From Candidatus Poribacteria bacterium (lineage in GTDB: Bacteria; Poribacteria; WGA-4E; PCPOR2b), in contig JAPPKS010000015.1 in NCBI GenBank assembly GCA_028819845.1, positions 65,081-112,566 on the forward strand: DNA of 47,486 nt, read 5' to 3'. The translations under genes were made by a program, and so were the position numbers. The notes beneath the pieces are model-generated. The model made no database searches. It was not told where the DNA came from and saw only the letters and a list, made by a program, of their open reading frames with translations. This document shows positions 7,332 through 15,931 of this stretch, piece by piece (position 1 is the stretch's first letter; each line of letters begins with the position of its first letter).

Positions 7332-9851
7332 ATGGGACATGGAACAGTCAATATCAGGTTGAGACCAATCAAGCTAGCATTTCTAGTCAATCCTAATGAT
7401 GAGGATTCCCTACTGAAAGCCATAGAAATCAATACATTTCTTTGGGGAGGGAGGTATAACCCAATCATCCCGACCTATAAGGAAATTCCGGCACATTGGG
7501 AAGATCGCCCGTCTAAAAATCTGACTTCCCAAGACGTTGCATTTGGGTATTTGGATAACTTCGACCCGGATTATGTGGTTCCAATGGGCGAGTGTTCTGA
7601 TTATCCTTTTGATGTGGGCAATCGGCGGAAGATTGATGACGTTGAAGAAATACTTGAACCAGTTAAACAGTACGGAACACCGATGTACGGAATAGGTCTC
7701 TTTGAGGTCCTAAGTTACTTCATTGATCGGGAACTCAAATTCCAACGAAAACACCCACTGGAGGTATGTATACCTCGTTTTGGCACTGACTTTCACCCTT
7801 TTCTCGCCGGTGTTTTTGGGATATTGTCTGAAAATATTGACAACATCTTTTGGGATAACTTTGCAGTGGTTTTAGAAGCAAAAAAAATTGATTGTTCCGA
7901 TTCAAACTACGCTGAAATTCTCAAACCTGAAAACCTGTTTTTGAGACGCATGACTAACTTCTATCTTAAATCTATACCCAGTCGACCGCGCTGGGGGCAG
8001 TGTGTCTTCCTTCTTGATGCATCCAAGCTCCTTGATATTATGGATTACTGGAATCTTCGAGCTATTGGCTGGGATGTAATTCCTGTACCCAAGCAATTTG
8101 CACGATTTGACAAAACAAAGCAGCTTATACTAAATTTTATTGAACAAAATTACGTTCCTCACCACGCAAATCCCGAAATCTTTCAATATACGACCATTCT
8201 TAAGAGCCGCTCTATATCTAAAGATGAGCATAAACACTTTGTTGACTCGCTTGACATTTCTCGTCCTGATGAAAACCACAGAAGGTCAAAAGTATCGGTT
8301 CAATCTTGGTATCCGCGAATCTGGAATGAGTGGGCGAGACGTCCAGACCATGTTGAATGTTGCAATCTTGAAGCTGATGCCGAGGAGCATGATATATCAA
8401 CGAATGAGGAGATCGTTCGCTTTAAAACACTTGACCCGAAGTTCACCAGTCGCTTCGGAGGACATGGAGAAGCACGTTTTGCGAATGAAATTGATTTAAG
8501 GCTATATGACGACAAAGAGTTGTTTGCGGAGGTGGTTCCCGAGGGAGACCGAGAACTTGCTAGAGTTATCGGCGGGTTTGGTCTCCGTGATTGGCGTCTA
8601 TCTAGAAAGGGACCGGTTTACTTGTCACGGCACTCAAAATGGACAGTTTCTATTTCTCTACCTCAAGCGGAGGCGGTTGTTATAAAATGGCTGGAGTCGA
8701 AGGAATGGAGAGTCGAACTTTCACCTGCCGGTCATATTGCCAAGCAAATGATACGACAACTGGGCGGCAAAGGCGGCACTGGGATTCTAGCGAGAAAAGC
8801 AATCATTGAACTTTTGAATGAGATTAACAGCAAACAGAAACAACCGATTTTGGCTGGAACTTTATGGCAGAGAACTAAGGCGATTGCAGAACAAATTATT
8901 CCGGAAACCGCGAACTTGACAAATCTTGTGAGAGATCCTGAATTAAAGAGAGTTCAACGCAGTATCATCCAGCAATTAACTAGGAACAAAGTTCTTCAAA
9001 TAGGAATGAAAATACAGTGCCCGGAGTGCACAAAACATTCGTGGTATTCGGTGAAGAGTGCTGATTATGAGTTGCAGTGTTCAGAGTGTCTTGCAGAGTT
9101 TTCATTTCCTTCTGAATCTGAGGAGGTCAAATGGTCGTATCGCACACTTGGTCCATTCAGTTCGACTAATCAGGCTGATGGTGCTTACACAGTGTTATTG
9201 ATGCTACGGTTCTTTTCCGACTTCTCCTTGCTAGGTGGCGCGACAACCCCACTCACGAGTTTCAAAGCGAAAAGAGATGGAATAGAGCTAGAAGCCGACC
9301 TTGCGCTGTTCTTTCAAGCGTCCAAATTTGAGGATTCCAAAACGGAAGTTATTTTTGCCGAGTGTAAAACGTTTATTGACTTTCAGAAGAATGATGCGGA
9401 TAAAATGGGAAGATTGGGCGAGGCGTTTCCGGGGGCAGTTCTAGTGTTTGCCACCCTGAAAGAATCTCTGAGCAACGAAGAAAAAGCAATTTTGTGCCCT
9501 CTGGTGAATCGCTGTCGGGAATATTGGAAGAATGAACGTCCAGTTAATCCTGTGCTGATTCTTACGGGAACGGAACTTTTCGCGGAATTCGATCTGGCAA
9601 AAGCTTGGGAAGATGCTGGTGGTCTCCGTGCCACATACGCCAAGAGAATTGGACCAAGAGACCTGCTTGAACTCTGTGATATAACGCAACAGGTTTATTT
9701 GGGCATGGACTCGTGGCATCAATGGCTTGATGAGCAGAGAGAAGCACAGTTTCGGCAGCTATGTGCAGCTCGGGGGTTGAACTGGGACACAATGACTGAA
9801 ACGGAACGCCAAGACTTTGTTGACGACCTCGTCCATGAGGATCGTGAATGA
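7332..9851 (+). CDS. Large putative defence nuclease: unknown N-terminal domain, zinc ribbon, PD-(D/E)XK domain
   Basis: 839 aa from ATG 7332; an in-frame TTG at 7314 is possible. The N-terminus (residues 5-110) has an alpha/beta look, with LRPIKLAFLVNPNDEDSL and FLWGGRYNPIIPTY, and I cannot name it. A four-cysteine zinc ribbon lies near 562-585 (CPEC, then CSEC). After it, a PD-(D/E)XK-like nuclease core is visible: E654/D656 in ELEADLALF, then AECKTF with E677 and K679, followed by a helix and AVLVFATL. The final 40 residues (CAARGLNWDTMTETER, then DLVHEDRE) look like a small helical appendage. The stop overlaps the PIN gene start by ATGA. I infer an anti-phage or restriction role; the target is unknown. 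The codon and AT content is higher than in flanking housekeeping genes. Confidence 0.8.
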   Translation: MGHGTVNIRLRPIKLAFLVNPNDEDSLLKAIEINTFLWGGRYNPIIPTYKEIPAHWEDRPSKNLTSQDVAFGYLDNFDPDYVVPMGECSDYPFDVGNRRKIDDVEEILEPVKQYGTPMYGIGLFEVLSYFIDRELKFQRKHPLEVCIPRFGTDFHPFLAGVFGILSENIDNIFWDNFAVVLEAKKIDCSDSNYAEILKPENLFLRRMTNFYLKSIPSRPRWGQCVFLLDASKLLDIMDYWNLRAIGWDVIPVPKQFARFDKTKQLILNFIEQNYVPHHANPEIFQYTTILKSRSISKDEHKHFVDSLDISRPDENHRRSKVSVQSWYPRIWNEWARRPDHVECCNLEADAEEHDISTNEEIVRFKTLDPKFTSRFGGHGEARFANEIDLRLYDDKELFAEVVPEGDRELARVIGGFGLRDWRLSRKGPVYLSRHSKWTVSISLPQAEAVVIKWLESKEWRVELSPAGHIAKQMIRQLGGKGGTGILARKAIIELLNEINSKQKQPILAGTLWQRTKAIAEQIIPETANLTNLVRDPELKRVQRSIIQQLTRNKVLQIGMKIQCPECTKHSWYSVKSADYELQCSECLAEFSFPSESEEVKWSYRTLGPFSSTNQADGAYTVLLMLRFFSDFSLLGGATTPLTSFKAKRDGIELEADLALFFQASKFEDSKTEVIFAECKTFIDFQKNDADKMGRLGEAFPGAVLVFATLKESLSNEEKAILCPLVNRCREYWKNERPVNPVLILTGTELFAEFDLAKAWEDAGGLRATYAKRIGPRDLLELCDITQQVYLGMDSWHQWLDEQREAQFRQLCAARGLNWDTMTETERQDFVDDLVHEDRE

Positions 9852-10255
9852 AGCCCATAGCCGTCTATGATACAAACATTTTACTATCTGGGCTGGGTTG
9901 GAAAGGGGCTCCTTATCGCTGTATTGAACTAGCAAGACAGGGCAAAGTTGAAGGATTGACTTGTTCTGAAATACTGAACGAACTGATGGAGAAGCTAGCG
10001 ACGAAACTCAAATTTTCGCAGCCCCAAGTAACAGACACGGTCGCAGACCTACTCAGTTTTCTGCGGCTAGTCCAGATCGCTAACACGCTCAAGATAGTTG
10101 AGACCGATGCGGACGACGATAAAATAATCGAATGCGCTGTTGTCGGTTCAGCAACTCATATTGTCACCGGAGATTGCCGTCATTTATTGCCACTCAAAAG
10201 CTATCAGGGGATTCTTTTCGTCGCAGCAGCAGATTTTTTCGCCCAATTCCAATGA
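9848..10255 (+). CDS. PIN-domain putative toxin (COG1569-like)
   Basis: 135 aa, normal for the family. PIN domains are metal-dependent ribonucleases and serve as toxins of type II modules. The acidic residues are all there: D8 in VYDTNIL, E41 and E45 in SEILNEL, D90/D91 in DADDDKIIECA, and D109 in IVTGDCRHLLPL, the standard COG1569 order. The start overlaps the previous stop (ATGA, 9848-9851), so it is translationally coupled to the 839-aa nuclease. No separate antitoxin gene precedes it. The C-terminal tail of the upstream protein may fill that role (inference). Confidence 0.9.
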   Translation: MKPIAVYDTNILLSGLGWKGAPYRCIELARQGKVEGLTCSEILNELMEKLATKLKFSQPQVTDTVADLLSFLRLVQIANTLKIVETDADDDKIIECAVVGSATHIVTGDCRHLLPLKSYQGILFVAAADFFAQFQ

Positions 10256-10537
10256 AATGAGAAAAGTATCAATGTCTCAATGTCATTCACTCTTCGGAAT
10301 CTCCCTTCAATTTAGCTGTCATTGTGTCACAACCTTGGCTTAGACGTCGGTCTAAATTTCCCAGGACACTACAATTGCTAAGTCGGTTGATAATAGACAT
10401 TTTAGGAGAGCTAGTTTAATAAGCAGAAATGTTGGAGTTCTCCGTGTTCAACCAAACCTACCGAAACTAACACAGACATGGGGAAACACAGAATCAGAGT
10501 AAGTGAAAATCTTAACATAGTAAGCCTCGGTTCGGGT

Positions 10538-11974
10538 TTAGTCAAATAATGTTTTCTGCATCGCTTTGCCCGTCCACGGATTTGCCAGTGGCGGCAACCG
10601 AAGTTGGGCCCCATAGTCTCTATCGAATTTGTAGTAATCCTCAATAGAAAAGCATTGTATCGGCTCGTAGGTAGATTCGCCCATTCGGATCGGTTCTAAG
10701 TTATGCGACCAATTCCGCCGTGCCGTCTGTCTATCAAGCGTGATTAGGACACCCATCGCCGCATTGTTGTTGACGATGGTGGTTTGAAGTCTGTCGAATT
10801 TAGCTCGCTGTGAGCCTGATGCACCCGTCACTTGAACGACGATAGCTTTCCTATCCATGTTATCCGGTTTTATGAAGAATACGCCGAATCCGTCTATGCC
10901 ATCATCGCCGATTTTCTTCGGGTTAGCCGCGAATCCGTCTATTAGTGAAATTGCCCAGTCTTGGAATTTGAAGGGCTCATTTCTGGCTAGCTGTTTAGCA
11001 GTATCCATATCGACGGGGATGCCTTGCACCGGGAGCGACGCTAAACCGTTGGGAACGAGTCGTTGGCTATTTATCAACCGAAGCGCGAACGGTAGGATGT
11101 CAATACCGATGGCAAGGCGGTTGTTCTTGCATGCTGCTTCAATCGTCGTGCCGCAACCTGCAAATGGGTCAAGCACAACATCGCCGGGATTAGATGAGGC
11201 TATGATGATACGTTCTAGTAGTGCTGCTGTTTTCTGTGTGGGGTAACCTAGCTTCTCCCTTGAAAAACTTTTAATCATGATAGAATCGAGAACATCCGCA
11301 TTTGAACAATTCCACGTATCTTCTACTGGATACCCTTTTCCAGTGGGCTTCTTACCGTCTCTACGGACATAATCTGGTGCGTACGGTATATATTCTTTGT
11401 TAAAGCGTGGAATGGCTTGTTTAGACGCTACGTAATACAGAATCGTATCGTGGTTCCGTATCCAACCCCGTTTTTGTGTCTTGAATCCCGAAACCCATCC
11501 GATGCGCCAAATAATCTCATTCCGAAAGTTGTCAATTTCAAACACAGCATCCATCACCAACTTCAAATAATGACTCGCTGTTGGGTCGCAATGCAGATAG
11601 ATGCTTCCGGTATCTTTAAGAACGCGGCGCATCTCAAAAAGCCGTTGTGCCATGTAAGAGGTATATGAGAGCATGGGTGTTTCTGGGATACAGAGTTCAA
11701 AAGCGGTAATGACTTTTGATGCAGGGTTCGCTACGGCGTTTTTGATGTCTTGGACACGTTTCTCAGAATCAGCATCCCAGAGCCACATATCGTCAAATGC
11801 CTTGATTTGCACATCAATGTTGAGCCCTGACCCCTCAAATATAGTATGATATTTCTCATCTGAGTTGAACGGAGGGTCAAGGTAGATGAGATCGATGGAA
11901 TCGCTAGGAAAACTCCTCATTACTTCGAGACAATCACCGTAGTATAGAGTGTTTGGTTTATAGGTTATATCCAT
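10538..11974 (-). CDS. Site-specific DNA methyltransferase with a C-terminal restriction-endonuclease-like domain
   Basis: 478 aa. Residues 1-300 form an N6_N4_Mtase (PF01555) enzyme. DPPF at 33-36 is catalytic motif IV. The SAM-binding motif DPFAGCGTT comes later, so the order is that of the beta class, probably N6-adenine given DPPF. Residues about 330-478 resemble an Mrr/PD-(D/E)XK domain: FQDWAISLIDGF, GDDGIDGFGVFF (Asp in place) and VVQVTGASG. At the third catalytic position the usual Lys of Q-V-K is Thr383, so this domain is probably not a nuclease and may recognise DNA. It lies convergent to the nuclease-PIN pair and divergent from the HTH gene at 12322, as in a restriction-modification locus. 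Confidence 0.92.
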   Translation of the reverse strand: MDITYKPNTLYYGDCLEVMRSFPSDSIDLIYLDPPFNSDEKYHTIFEGSGLNIDVQIKAFDDMWLWDADSEKRVQDIKNAVANPASKVITAFELCIPETPMLSYTSYMAQRLFEMRRVLKDTGSIYLHCDPTASHYLKLVMDAVFEIDNFRNEIIWRIGWVSGFKTQKRGWIRNHDTILYYVASKQAIPRFNKEYIPYAPDYVRRDGKKPTGKGYPVEDTWNCSNADVLDSIMIKSFSREKLGYPTQKTAALLERIIIASSNPGDVVLDPFAGCGTTIEAACKNNRLAIGIDILPFALRLINSQRLVPNGLASLPVQGIPVDMDTAKQLARNEPFKFQDWAISLIDGFAANPKKIGDDGIDGFGVFFIKPDNMDRKAIVVQVTGASGSQRAKFDRLQTTIVNNNAAMGVLITLDRQTARRNWSHNLEPIRMGESTYEPIQCFSIEDYYKFDRDYGAQLRLPPLANPWTGKAMQKTLFD

Positions 11975-12321
11975 GCCGCGCCGTTCCGCCCCCGATTAAT
12001 AATCATCAGAACCGCTTCCTGGGATCATTCCTCGTCTGTTCGCCGCGTTTGCTGCCTGTATCCTCGCTAATTCCTGTCTCCGACACATTCGCATTCGCTT
12101 TGGATTGTGAATGCCCGTTTAAGAATTCCAGGGGTTCCTTTGCATCCATAAGGTCATTCCCATATCGGTGTTGTCCAGTTTTGAAATTATATACAATTAT
12201 TTTGTGTTAGTCAATAACAAAAATTAACACAAATAATGTCAAAATGACGAAGGGGTGCTTCTACGATAGAATAGCGAGTCAATAGATTCTCACAATTCAT
12301 GAACGACGGGGAGGCATTCCA
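11975..12321. other. Divergent promoter region between methyltransferase and HTH gene
   Basis: 347 bp without a gene. The half next to the methyltransferase is GC-neutral and featureless. The half next to the HTH gene is very AT-rich and holds the inverted repeat at 12197-12237. Confidence 0.5.
12197..12237. promoter_or_regulatory. Inverted repeat, candidate operator
   Basis: Left arm ATTATTTTGTGTTA (12197-12210) and right arm TTAACACAAATAAT (12224-12237) match as inverted repeats over about 13 bp with one extra T, around a 13-nt AT-rich centre. There is no T-run after it, so an operator is more likely than a terminator. The small HTH protein encoded just downstream is the natural candidate ligand. 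Confidence 0.5.
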
Positions 12322-12633
12322 TTGGCAAGGCAGGACGGACGCAAAATAACCGATTTGGATATGCTGGACATCATTATTAGTCGCTTGCTGGGCATTCCGC
12401 TTGAGCAGATTGCGGAAGCCTACGGCGTCTCGAAACAAGCGGTCTTATACCACGAAAACAAAGATGAAATGCTGAAGCTCCGCTCAATCGTGCTGCAACG
12501 GGCAGCGGAATCGCTTGGAGATGCCGTTGGCGAAATTATGCTCGAAAAACTCCTGGCGGCCCAGAGCGACCTACCAGAGCGCGGCGCATTGGCACGATTC
12601 GGTCGTGGAGATTCAGAGGGGGGAAGCACTTAA
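12322..12633 (+). CDS. Small helix-turn-helix protein
   Basis: 103 aa from a TTG start chosen because GGGGAGG lies 8 nt upstream; no ATG fits. Residues 25-45 (IPLEQIAEAYGVSKQAVLYH) read as a clear helix-turn-helix, preceded by a helix (LDMLDIIISRLLG) and followed by a long charged helix. The fold could be a transcriptional regulator, or a small terminase or resolvase-type HTH. Facing away from the methyltransferase gene, with an inverted repeat between them, it sits where a controller protein of a restriction-modification locus would be. No catalytic residues are visible. Confidence 0.65.
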   Translation: MARQDGRKITDLDMLDIIISRLLGIPLEQIAEAYGVSKQAVLYHENKDEMLKLRSIVLQRAAESLGDAVGEIMLEKLLAAQSDLPERGALARFGRGDSEGGST

Positions 12634-13202
12634 AATTTCTATATTGAAGTCATTGTGCGATTTGGAATAGAGAACATGAAGCGCGTGATTCCTAGCGATG
12701 TAAAAAGACAGAAACGTAGCGATGAATGGCGAGGGATTGGTTGGGGCTGCAAACGTTTGGATTTAACCGATGAGTGGGGTATTGTAGGATTTAGGGGATA
12801 GGAAGGTAGGATGATGGAAAGGATAGCGAAAACCGGAATTCATCCGTTTGTTTACGACAGTTCACCTTTTTTGCCTAGTGTTGTAGGGTGTGGGGTAAGT
12901 TCAGAACTGAATGTTGAACACTTTCATGGAGTGGTAGGTGCAATGCGCTCGCGAATTTAGTTTACTGCTGGCGTTTTCTTTGAATTATGAGGGATGATTT
13001 CGGGCGTATGCCAGTTGATTGAGTTCAACAGTAGCCAGTGCTGTAGGTTAAGTTGGACAGCGCCCGTGGGATGTGTTAAGCATTCAACTAAATTTTGAAG
13101 ATTGGGTTACGCTACACGCAACAAGTCACGAACGCCATCAACCGAACGAAACCCATTCACAATTATCCCCGTGTCAATCCAACACGGCTCAACCCAACCT
13201 GC

Positions 13203-13358
13203 AGATACTTACGAAATTCAGTTTTTAGTAGCACAATTTATTGCGCGTGCGGCAGGTCGTTCTCTTCCTCGATCTGACATAGTGTTTTATGTAGAAACGG
13301 GCAATAAATTGCCCTACTACATACCGTTGGGCGTTCAACGGCGTAACTCCTATTTTAG
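13203..13358. repeat. MITE-like element, probable family A relative
   Basis: Ends AGATACTTACGAAATTCAG (left) and GGCGTAACTCCTATTTT (right, reverse complement AAAATAGGAGTTACGCC) resemble the family A ends. The interior differs: it carries GTAGCACAATTTATTGCGCGT and, inverted, GGGCAATAAATTGCCCTACTAC, which can form nested hairpins. Confidence 0.5.
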
Positions 13359-13370
13359 TAAAGTTTGAAC

Positions 13371-13515
13371 TTTTTCATAGTTTTTCATAGTGTGGTTTTG
13401 CGTTGCGTCCGATGAAAACCGCCTGAAGATCCGTCCACGACTGGATTTCCGCCCGTTTTCTCTCCAAATCGGAACTAAATCAGAACTGCGCCAAACTATG
13501 AAAACTATGAAATTT
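13371..13515. repeat. Inverted repeat flanking 95 bp
   Basis: TTTTTCATAGTTTTTCATAGTGTGG (13371-13395) recurs inverted as CCAAACTATGAAAACTATGAAATTTTT (13491-13517) with few mismatches. Each arm is itself a doubled TTTCATAG unit. It abuts the left end of the IS element. Confidence 0.6.
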
Positions 13516-13524
13516 TTGAAAATC

Positions 13525-14421
13525 TGTAAGATCCTGTTTGAAAAGTCATTTGATTTGATTTTGCATCAAGTAAATGGAAGCGATGTACACCATAGTCTCA
13601 GCAGTCCTAGGATTTCGTTCATAATCCAAAGTCAATCGACAAAACCAACCAAGCCAAGAAAATGTGCGTTCAACAATCCATCGTAACGGGATAACTTCAA
13701 ACCTCTGCTGTCCTAGTGTAGATGCAATCTCCAGTTGACATTGATGAGCAAAATATAACCAGTCTTCCAGTTCTCCGCGATAGGCAGCATAGGCACACAC
13801 CAACTGAATCGTTATGTACCAGCTTAACACTTCTGTTAGTAACTCAATAGCTATCTGATTATCACTGACATTGGCGTCAGTGACTTCGACCAGCAATGGA
13901 ATACCCGTCGTATCCGTTACGAGATGTCGTTTGCGTCCTTTGACCTTCTTGTGACCATCAAAACCGCGAGTCGTCTCCAGTTCAGTTGTCTTAATGGATT
14001 GGCTGTCAATGATAGCAGCTGTCGGTGATGGTTGTTTGCCACCATCACAGCGTGATTGTTCGTGAAGTGCCTGATGAATTAGCAGCCATGTATTGTCGGC
14101 TTTCCACTTCCTAAAATGATAATAGACGGTTTGCCACGGTGGCATATCGTATGGTAGCATTCGCCACTGGCAGCCGGACTTGACGACATAAAAGAGGGTA
14201 TTGACAATTAAGCACATCTCCCATTTTAGAGGTCTATCTAATGGTTAAGGTGTTGGCAGAAACGGGGACAGTTTCTGCCATTGTACACCGGTCAAATCAT
14301 TAGGATGACGTTTTCGGTTCATGTTTACTCCTTTCATTGGTTCGACATCAACGGCACCAATGAGTAAACGTAAACATCAACCATTCAGAAAACTCTTTTC
14401 TTTTTCAAACAGGCTCTTACA
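13525..14421 (-). mobile_element. IS5-family insertion sequence (inactive)
   Basis: About 897 bp with imperfect terminal inverted repeats. The left end is TGTAAGATCCTGTTTGAAAAG near 13525. The right end reads, in reverse complement, TGTAAGAGCCTGTTTGAAAAA up to 14421. It holds one transposase gene broken by a stop codon. The exact target duplication could not be fixed by eye. Confidence 0.8.
13546..14322 (-). pseudogene. IS5-family transposase with in-frame stop and mutated active site
   Basis: The reading frame starts at ATG 14322 (GGAG 8 nt upstream), reads MNRKRHPNDLTGVQWQKLSP to residue 25, meets TAA at 14247-14245, then continues in the same frame to 13546 for a further 230 codons. Typical DDE motifs are visible: first Asp in IIDSQSIKTT, Glu in RWIVERTFSWLGW. 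The second Asp, expected in a D-x-A-Y-R-G motif, is Tyr (VCAYAAYRGELEDW). Both the nonsense codon and the D-to-Y change predict no activity. The downstream ATG at 14217 would give a 223-aa truncated product. Confidence 0.88.
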
Positions 14422-14470
14422 CTGTATTAGGCTTATTTCTTAAATTCTTGCGGACAATCTGAACATCATT

Positions 14471-15445
14471 TTAAAGTTTGCCAAGTAGATATTGCGCGTT
14501 GATTTTCAGCATAGAAGTAGCTTCAGACGTGAGAATATTCTCCGTTTTCGACTTCAACTTAAGGATAGCTAAGAACTCTAAAATCTGCGACCTCGCTTGT
14601 GCAACTTTGTTGCTGCTGAGAGCTGTTTGTAAAGATTTCAGCACGTCGAGCAAGGGTTGAGTTTCTCGTTCATTACTAATCCACCCCAACTCTACACTCT
14701 CCAAAAATAGAGACTCCAAACGAGCAGCAAATTTAACCGGCTGGAAGTCCTCCGGTACGGGCACCGGTCCGACGATTCTACCATGAACACTCTTGTGCTT
14801 CAAACCGAGTGGTAACTCAACTGCTTCTGTTCCCGTCCATGGTTTCGCTTGTCCCGTGATATAGGCGGTTAGAATCCCTGGTAGCCCCGGTGCCTCAATG
14901 GCGAAGTGCTTCAAGGATTGCCCCGGATGAATGTACACCTCCGGTCTGGTGTTACCGTGGGAGGAAGCGCCAAAAAACACCGAATTCACGGCATGCTTTG
15001 GTTTCGGCCCGCGAAAATGCCAGTCATCTGGAGCCATAATTGACAATTGCGTGCCTTTGGGAATCTGCATCATCACCCGGAAGGCGCGAACCGGTTGACG
15101 GCTTGTTTTGAGACTCTCGATTGTGTATTGATAGAGATACACAGGGGGATGTTCGGATGAAGACATTGTCAAAGCTTCTGGCTTCGATTCTACTGTTGAT
15201 TTGACGATGACATCCACTTTGGTTGATGGGCGAAAGACAATAGAGTCAATCTCACCATCATAGTTGCGATAGTAGATACGGTAGTCTCCGGTTTCGGGAA
15301 TCTCCTCGACACCGAGATTACCCGCCTTCAATTTCTCAATACTGAGATCGGATTTGAAGACCTTGCGTTCAGCAAAAACGGGAGAATAAGCTAGTGAGCT
15401 AAAAATCACGACAGCTAGGCTATAGGCTAAAATTTTCAAATGCAT
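14471..15445 (-). CDS. Secreted protein of unknown function
   Basis: 324 aa with a clear signal peptide, residues 1-25, ending SPVFA before ERKVF. AAGGAGG lies 7 nt before the ATG. The mature part reads as beta-rich in the first two thirds (YLYQYTIESLKTSRQPVRAF, GTQLSIMAPDDWHFRG, TAYITGQAKPW). It ends in a helical region (LESVELGWISNERETQPLLD onward) with Leu-heptad character and KSLQTALSSNKVAQARSQIL. That layout fits a periplasmic or surface protein with a C-terminal helical bundle. The family is not recognised. It lacks the WGxIK tail shared by other secreted proteins here. It stands alone between the IS element and sodC. Confidence 0.75.
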   Translation of the reverse strand: MHLKILAYSLAVVIFSSLAYSPVFAERKVFKSDLSIEKLKAGNLGVEEIPETGDYRIYYRNYDGEIDSIVFRPSTKVDVIVKSTVESKPEALTMSSSEHPPVYLYQYTIESLKTSRQPVRAFRVMMQIPKGTQLSIMAPDDWHFRGPKPKHAVNSVFFGASSHGNTRPEVYIHPGQSLKHFAIEAPGLPGILTAYITGQAKPWTGTEAVELPLGLKHKSVHGRIVGPVPVPEDFQPVKFAARLESLFLESVELGWISNERETQPLLDVLKSLQTALSSNKVAQARSQILEFLAILKLKSKTENILTSEATSMLKINAQYLLGKL

Positions 15446-15931
15446 GACAATCCTCCTTTGTGCTAACGTTGAACGGCAAATTTAATCCCAATCGACATGT
15501 ATATGGGGCGGATTTGTTTCTACCTTCACACTAGCATTCGCATTGTAAATGCGCAGAATACGTTGAAAATCCGGTCTTGTTCCACCTTGAGCCTGAACGA
15601 GTGCAACGGTAAAGCCCCAGAGAGGTGGCAGCTTATAGCTCGAACGCCCAAGAAGGGGATTGCCACCTATTTTTCAAACAGGCTCTAAAGTTGCAAAATC
15701 CCTATTGTTAAAATTTATCATTGCAACCTGCGCGTTCGCAACCCCTTTTTTTATAGACTGTAAAAACTGTAATTTTTCTGCCCCAACATCATTATTCACC
15801 GCATCAAGTGGGGAGAATGTAGCTCGACGCCTGCATCATGTGCCTCGACAGGTTTTACATTCTTGTGTTACAATTACGAGATACTTATGTGTCTTTCGAC
15901 ATTTCACTTTATAAAATGGGAGGATTTAAGC
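15446..15931. other. Intergenic region with a repeat remnant
   Basis: 486 bp without a gene of its own. It holds the family B remnant at 15609-15686; the rest is plain AT-rich sequence. The sodC frame is open upstream of 15932, but the ribosome site favours 15932. Confidence 0.5.
15609..15686. repeat. MITE-like element, family B, right half
   Basis: AAAGCCCCAGAGAGG, GCTTATAGCTCGAACGCCCA and GCCACCTATTTTTCAAACAG followed by GCTCT match the right half of the element at 26013-26142. The terminal TTTTTCAAACAGGCTCT equals the right end of the IS at 13525-14421. The left half is not recognisable. Confidence 0.55.

Larger units (their letters stand above)
12634..13524. other. Gene-free region with decayed repeats
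   Basis: 891 bp without a supportable gene. The first 400 bp show no features. From 13040 there are degenerate GGTTGGGTTAAGC-type pieces, a family A element at 13203-13358 and an inverted repeat at 13371-13515. The short open frames here are by-products of these repeats. Confidence 0.6.

Noticed and set aside
10411-10518. A 35-codon minus-strand frame starting MLRFSLTLILCFPMSVLVSV, with GAGG upstream
   Set aside because: It could encode a small hydrophobic peptide just after the methyltransferase, but there is too little to separate it from chance.
13102-13368. Open frames of 60-88 codons
   Set aside because: They run through decayed AACCCAACC-type and family A repeats; the translations reflect the repeats.
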